This document shows, one piece after another, positions 59,417 to 64,000 of a stretch of DNA of 64,000 nt (the first letter of the stretch is position 1; each line of letters begins with the position of its first letter). The DNA is from Talpa occidentalis (lineage: Eukaryota; Chordata; Mammalia; Eulipotyphla; Talpidae). The position numbers were made by a program, and so were the translations under genes. The notes below the pieces were generated by a model, which worked only from the letters and a program-made list of their open reading frames with translations, was not told the origin of the DNA and ran no database searches. Where the stretch lies: positions 71,965,683-72,029,682 of the forward strand of contig NW_023601433.1 in assembly GCF_014898055.3 (NCBI RefSeq), given 5' to 3'.

Positions 59417-59429
59417 CCCCCCCCCCCAC
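59417..59429. repeat. C homopolymer run
   Basis: About 12 consecutive C followed by a short CA repeat. Confidence 0.85.
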
Positions 59430-59844
59430 ACACACTTAATTAAGAAGAAAAATCATCTCTTTGCCATTCAGGCTCTCAGTGCAGGTCACATAGTTAGATT
59501 TGAATATCACATCAGTCCTCTAGTTGGCCACTGGGAGGAGGCTCCCTGACGAGCCCTGGCCCTCAGCACACCTGAGGTGCTCCTGGCCCTCAAGCTTGCT
59601 CAGTGCCTGGTGGCCCTGGCTACAGCTGCTGTGACCCTGAGGCAGCTGAGGCAAAAGCAGCTGTCTCAGTGCTCAGAAGAAGCAGAATGGAATATGTACT
59701 GGTTTTTGTTTCAGTTTTCTTTGGCATCAGTTTATTGGGTGGAGGGTATGGACATGTGTGAAGTTTGTGGAAAAGCAGGTGATTTTTGCTTCTTTTTTTT
59801 TTTAAATGTTTCTTTGTCAGCACTGACTCTTTTAAAGATAAATC

Positions 59845-60113
59845 TTTTTAAAGATTTATTTATTTATGCATACAAGAACTGGGTTATAGGCCAGAGGTGC
59901 ATGGGGTGAGAAGATTCACCAGAGACAGAGTGGGGAACAGAACAGGCAGATCTACTGAAATACACTGCTGAGGGGAGCAGCGGGCGAGACAGGAGAGGTC
60001 TGCTGCACCATGTGGGTGTCTTCCTGGCTCCCCAGGGATTGAACTCATGCTTCAGAGGCTGTGGATAGCTTCACAGTGCTGTGTTTAACCCCTTGCACCA
60101 CCAGGGAGGCCCT
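59845..60113 (-). mobile_element. tRNA-related SINE, older subtype
   Basis: Opens tttttaaagatttatttatt, carries agaactgggttataggccag and aagattcaccagagacagag, and closes accaccagggaggccct. No clear target duplication remains. Confidence 0.9.
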
Positions 60114-60849
60114 AAAGTTGTATTTTTAAAAGAATGTAAATTGTGCATCTTGAGCTAACATTCATCTCTGTGTTGAATGTTCTAGAGGAAACTCTCAGGA
60201 GTCTCATTGCATGCATCCATGCAGAAAATAAGCTGCAGATCTTTCTTTTCTGTGGGACTAGAAGTAACGTGGTTCTAAATGCAGTGCGTTATGAAGGGCT
60301 GCATTAAATCAGAACTGCCTCTTAAAGCTCTGATCAAATGATAATAGTCAGTAGCACCATTTCTGTAAATATGTTTCTCTACAGAATCTGGGATATGGTG
60401 ATAAAAGCATTAGCATTTTGCCAGCACTTTGCAGTTATTAGGCCTGAACCTGTGGTTTGTATAAGCTTCTCTCAGGGAGTTCATCAGATGTTTTTTAAGA
60501 GAGTCATTTGAATTTTTAATGCCAAAGCTATTTGGAATGCTAATTTCTTCAATTTAGTGTGGTCACAGCTGAATATGAATCCAACAGCTCATAAGAGTTA
60601 ATCTTCCAAAGGAATTAACTTTTGGATATTTGGGTTGTTTATTTCCTTATGGGTCCCAGCCCCCTTGCTGTAATTCACACCTCAGCCCTGAAAGTGGGCT
60701 GTTCACTTGCAGAACCTGGAAATAACAATATTTGAACAGCATCTGTTAAAGAGGTAGGATTGGGGTAGTTGGTTTCCATGTTTTAGTGGTGATGTGAGAC
60801 ACTACTTTAAAAAGATAGATGCATGATGAGGTACTATATTTTTAAGTAA

Positions 60850-61050
60850 AGAAAGTATGTTGTAGTGAGGAACAAAGCCTCTGAGTCAGCAGATCTGGGT
60901 TTGAATCTTCCTTCCAAGTTGTGCTAGTCTCACTTTTCTCCTCTATAAAATGGAGATAACAGTGATATTTACTTTTTGTGATAGTTGTGAGGGTTAAGTC
61001 AACTAATTAAGCAAGTATTTACCTAACGTCAGCTGTGTGCCAGGTGCCAG
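60850..61050 (+). repeat. MIR SINE fragment
   Basis: gtcagcagatctgggtttga, ctataaaatggagataacag and gtgagggttaagtcaactaa follow MIR closely. Confidence 0.65.
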
Positions 61051-61189
61051 AGATGACCAAGACAGAAAGAATCCCTGACATCCTGGAACAGGCAGCCCCA
61101 GGGAACCATTCAGGAAGCAACCAGCACTCATTCTATCATCCGTCAAGTGTCAGCTTCCCCTGGCATGTGAGTCTGGTGCTGTGAATGCT

Positions 61190-61370
61190 TCCTCATCACA
61201 GCTGATAGTTCAATCACCTACTTTTTATGGTATGGAAACCAAGGTTCAAAGAAATTAAATAACTTAATAAACAAGGCCACAAACCTGGTGCATCATGTGG
61301 CTATAATGCAATCCCAGGTCTGTCTGACTCCAAAGCCTATGCTTTTATAGTGTGAGGCCAAACTGTCCAA
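61190..61370 (-). repeat. MIR SINE fragment
   Basis: ggaaaccaaggttcaaagaa and tctgtctgactccaaagcct are decayed reverse-complement MIR blocks. Confidence 0.45.
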
Positions 61371-62269
61371 GGCTTAAAATGTTAAGGATTTTTGGCCAGA
61401 ATTTCAATCTGAGCCTGGCTTCTCAGCTTCTTTCAAAGCCATGGACGTCGTCCTTGGAATTCATCTAGCTCACCCATTTACAAAGTAGCCTCGTAGTTGA
61501 GGCTCCTGATCTGAGCTAAGACTTAGTCCATTTAGTCATAGAATCACAAATTTTTATAAACTAAACGTTAACCGTGTAGTAGCCATGAGAAATCAAACGA
61601 CAACTTTGGGAGTTGAACATGTTGTCAGTGACTAATTTAAGTACCAGCTTATTTCGTCTAAGAACACAAAGCTGTGTCTCATGTCACAGTGTCTCAAAAC
61701 GCTCCAGTGTTCTTTCATATTAATAGTAGTGCAGGTCTTCAGTGGGAGCCGTCAGGAAGCACTAGTAGCTGCTGCGTAGGCAGAATCGGAAAACCACAGC
61801 GTGGGTGGGTGGGGTTCTGCTGTGTCCTGTAGGAGCCCGAGGCCTGATCTGTTTTAACTGAATGTATTTGTCTTCACTGATATCTTCCCTTACCAGAACT
61901 GGGTTTTGATCCTGAGAAACACAGGTGGGAAGGTCACCACCAAGGTTTTCCTTTTCTCAACTGAAATCCGCACAGACAGTGTTCTGTCGACCCCTCATAG
62001 CAATCTCTGTGCTCTCGTGTGTCCTGATGACCGCACCTGTCAAGCTCTGGCTTATTGATGGTGACACTTTTCCCAGTGCTGGGCCTTTCAGGGTGACCAG
62101 CACCATTTTCACTGTTTTATTAAAACTCTTTGGCCACAGGTCTCTTAGACAGAGGGCACTGTGCCCGGGCTGATCCAAGACCATTAATGACCCCGGGTCA
62201 TGTGTCTGAGCAGATTCTCACTATTTCTGAGCATGATCCAGTTAAAAATGATTATACTAAATTGAAAAT

Positions 62270-62460
62270 AAAGATTATAACCCCTAACATGGATTGAGTT
62301 CCTCTTGTGTCAGCTCTATTCTGAGCCCATTCCATGTGCACAATCTCTGCACAGCAACCCTGGGGGATCGAGTCAACTGTTAAAGGCGCTGTACCCATTT
62401 ATCAGTGAAGAAAATCAGTGAAGGCAGTAGATCTTGGCGGGGCAAGAAAGATGGTGACTT
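62270..62460 (-). repeat. MIR SINE fragment
   Basis: ttgagttcctcttgtgtcag and agcaaccctgggggatcgag, then acccatttatcagtgaag, fit reverse-complement MIR. Confidence 0.45.
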
Positions 62461-63271
62461 TTGCAGGGTCCTTTCAAGGCAGTGTTTTTCTGGCTGCCCA
62501 CAGTCACCTCTCTCTTCAAGATGAAAGTGTGCACTCAGATCACCCAGGCGGGTGGACAGGCAGAGAAGCTGCGCGAGAACAAATGACGTGTAAAGTGGTT
62601 GTCTTCCCACCTGAGTTGTCTGAGCTTCCTGTAGATGTCTTTATATTACTTAGCTGAGTCCTTTTGACCTGTCAGCAAATTTTAAAATGATTCACTATTT
62701 CTCCATCTCAGGTAATTGTCAGTTATATTCCCAATTCTTCTTTGCCCCCTCGGGGGCTGTCACTCACTATGTAAGGATGGGGCCTGCCAAGGACCCTTGG
62801 CAGGTCCTCATCACAGGAGGGTGGAGCCCTGCCAGAATGGTTTTCCCTCCCTTCAAGGCCCATAGGATTATCCGTCTTCCACCCGGGACCCCTCTTGCTT
62901 CCCTTGCCTCCCAAGCCTCCCCAAGCATCTCTTTGTAAGAGATTTAAGAGCTTTACACCAGGCAGGCATCTTTAGTTCTTCAAAGCTGTGGTAGAGAAGA
63001 ACTAATGAGATTCAGATTCTACCTCCTAGACTATGGAGCTTGCATTCTTCATGCTTAATTCTTACAGTGATTTATTTGTATTAATTCACATGCTAAGGGA
63101 GACAGAAAAGGTGGCTTCCCCTTCGGGTGTTCCGGGAGTGGTGTGCATGTGAAAGCACCCTTGTGCCCTCTCTTGTTTTCAGCTGCTGCTACTTGATGGA
63201 TGGCCCCGACCCTGTGACACTGTCACCAGGTGGGCCCGCTCTGATAACTGCTGTACACTTTCTCTCCCTAG

Positions 63272-63379
63272 TGGCACCCATGGGTACATGGCTCCAGAGG
63301 TGCTGCAGAAGGGGACGGCCTATGACAGCAGTGCCGACTGGTTCTCCCTGGGCTGCATGCTTTTCAAGCTGCTGAGAGG
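63272..63379 (+). CDS. GRK3: GRK3 exon 13 (residues 351-387, activation segment and APE)
   Basis: 108 bp; acceptor ctctccctag, donor gtgagt. T completes Val351, then [20 protein letters not shown] and [15 protein letters not shown] follow, with GG of Gly387 at the end. APE (358-360) and the DWFSLG motif of helix F are intact. TAYDSS fits GRK3 (GRK2 has VAYDSS). This is the last exon of GRK3 in the window; the next coding residues (SPFRQ in the family) must lie beyond 64000. Confidence 0.96.
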
Positions 63380-64000
63380 GTGAGTGGAGTCCATCCTTTC
63401 AGTCCTGTCATCATGGCATGTGCTTGGACCAAAATCAAGAATATCTAGGCATGACTGACCTAGTCCTGTTTTAGATTGTACAGTGATCTTTGAACCACAC
63501 CCACTGTCTGTCTTATAAAGATGGGAGTTTGTTTATAGACTAAAGCTTATGGCTTGATATTTTTGATTCATGCCATGTAGCAATTTTCCAACATGCTTAC
63601 ACCTAAAATAAGACTGCTTTGAAACATTTCCATTAACAAGCTTTATTTGGGGCATTGTTGTTTTAAATTGTGGATAATTGAATATGATAGGGCATCTTTT
63701 TTCACTAGAATTGTTTTATGAGTGTCAAACATTGGAATGGCTTAAAAAAAAAGAATCTATTTTAAGTGAACATTTATTTGTAAAAATGTTGAAATTAGTG
63801 TTTTTAAACACAAAAATGAAATTATATAATTTTGTGTTTTTACTTATTTTTTGTTGTATTTGACCCTTAATTCTAAACTACTAAAGTTGATGAAATAGAG
63901 TGGAAAGGTTATAGAGTAGAAGCACTCTCAAAATATGTTCTCATATTGAATACTTAACAGTTAGGTTAATACCTCCATTAATTTAAAGAATTTGTGTTCA
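63380..64000. other. start of GRK3 intron 13
   Basis: AT-rich sequence after the exon 13 donor. No exon or repeat was recognised before the window ends. Confidence 0.8.

Larger units (their letters stand above)
58866..63271. other. GRK3 intron 12
   Basis: About 4.4 kb with MIR pieces (59.2, 60.9, 61.2 and 62.3 kb), a poly-C run (59417) and one antisense SINE (59845-60113). 61380-62260 and 62470-63260 show nothing recognisable. Confidence 0.8.
18438..63379 (+). other. GRK3: GRK3 gene body, exons 3-13 (gene continues past both window ends)
   Basis: Eleven exons splice into one open frame of 970 bases covering residues 64-387 of a G protein-coupled receptor kinase. The product is a cytosolic Ser/Thr kinase of the AGC group, recruited to membranes by G-beta-gamma, that phosphorylates agonist-occupied receptors to start arrestin-dependent desensitisation. 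GRK3 rather than GRK2 is indicated by [18 protein letters not shown] in exon 3, QVTSTLFQ in exon 5 and [11 protein letters not shown] in exon 11, where GRK2 differs, and by the very long introns. Exon sizes in order are 74, 102, 75, 62, 52, 92, 100, 79, 131, 95 and 108 bp. No frameshift or stop is present, so this is the functional multi-exon locus and not a retrocopy. Exon numbers follow the known GRK2/3 layout and are inferred. The PH domain and termini are outside the window. Confidence 0.96.

Noticed and set aside
61925..62184. Overlapping frames on both strands near 62.0 kb as a gene
   Set aside because: Chance open frames in intron 12; no splice or family support.
1..64000. CRISPR arrays, bacterial operons, origins or phage genes
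   Set aside because: The window is mammalian intronic DNA; regular spaced repeats of that kind are absent and all repeats fit eukaryotic elements.

Overview
This is nuclear DNA from a placental mammal: one stretch from the middle of a large, intron-rich gene. Eleven short exons with GT/AG borders and compatible phases splice, on the + strand, into an uninterrupted piece of G protein-coupled receptor kinase 3 (GRK3, also called ADRBK2 or beta-adrenergic receptor kinase 2). It runs from inside the codon for Gly64 to inside the codon for Gly387. The numbering is anchored by the invariant kinase residues K220 (exon 9), D317 (exon 11) and D335 (exon 12). Coding bases total 970 of 64,000. Exons 1-2 and everything after exon 13 (rest of the kinase lobe, PH domain, C-terminus, 3' UTR) lie outside. 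No promoter, CpG island or second protein-coding gene was recognised.

The interspersed repeats point to the organism class but not the species. There are 15 copies of a tRNA-related SINE of roughly 240-280 bp with A and B boxes and an AATAAAT-type tail. It is not Alu, B1/B2, the ruminant, pig or horse SINEs, or the carnivore CAN SINE as I know them, so the host is a mammal outside those groups; I cannot name the family. L1 is recently active (a 5'-truncated copy keeps a long ORF2 reading frame). There is also a solo retroviral LTR, two retroposed transcript 3' ends, and much older L2, MIR, L1 and hAT debris.

Layout. 1-18437: intron 2 (inferred), mostly L2 and L1 debris, four SINEs, the solo LTR (10648-11070) and a very short L1 3' end (9855-9986). 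18438-18511: exon 3. 18512-29656: intron 3, with a degenerate sense L1 (19.5-21.7 kb), L2/MIR pieces and the young antisense L1 (27105-28455). 29657-40854: exons 4-7 (RGS-homology domain) with introns holding six SINEs. 42518-54699: exons 8-10 (kinase small lobe). 56135-63379: exons 11-13 (catalytic loop, DLG, activation segment, APE). 63380-64000: start of intron 13.

How the parts work together: exons 3-7 encode most of the amino-terminal half of the RGS-homology domain (Gq-alpha binding and kinase docking). Exons 8-13 encode the ATP-binding and catalytic core that phosphorylates agonist-occupied receptors. Nothing here looks like a new biological system. The most unusual observations are a 57-bp near-identical direct repeat bracketing exon 9, an unexplained 41-bp direct repeat with a 14-bp palindrome, a 41-bp perfectly alternating purine-pyrimidine tract, and the apparently lineage-specific SINE family with two recognisable subtypes.
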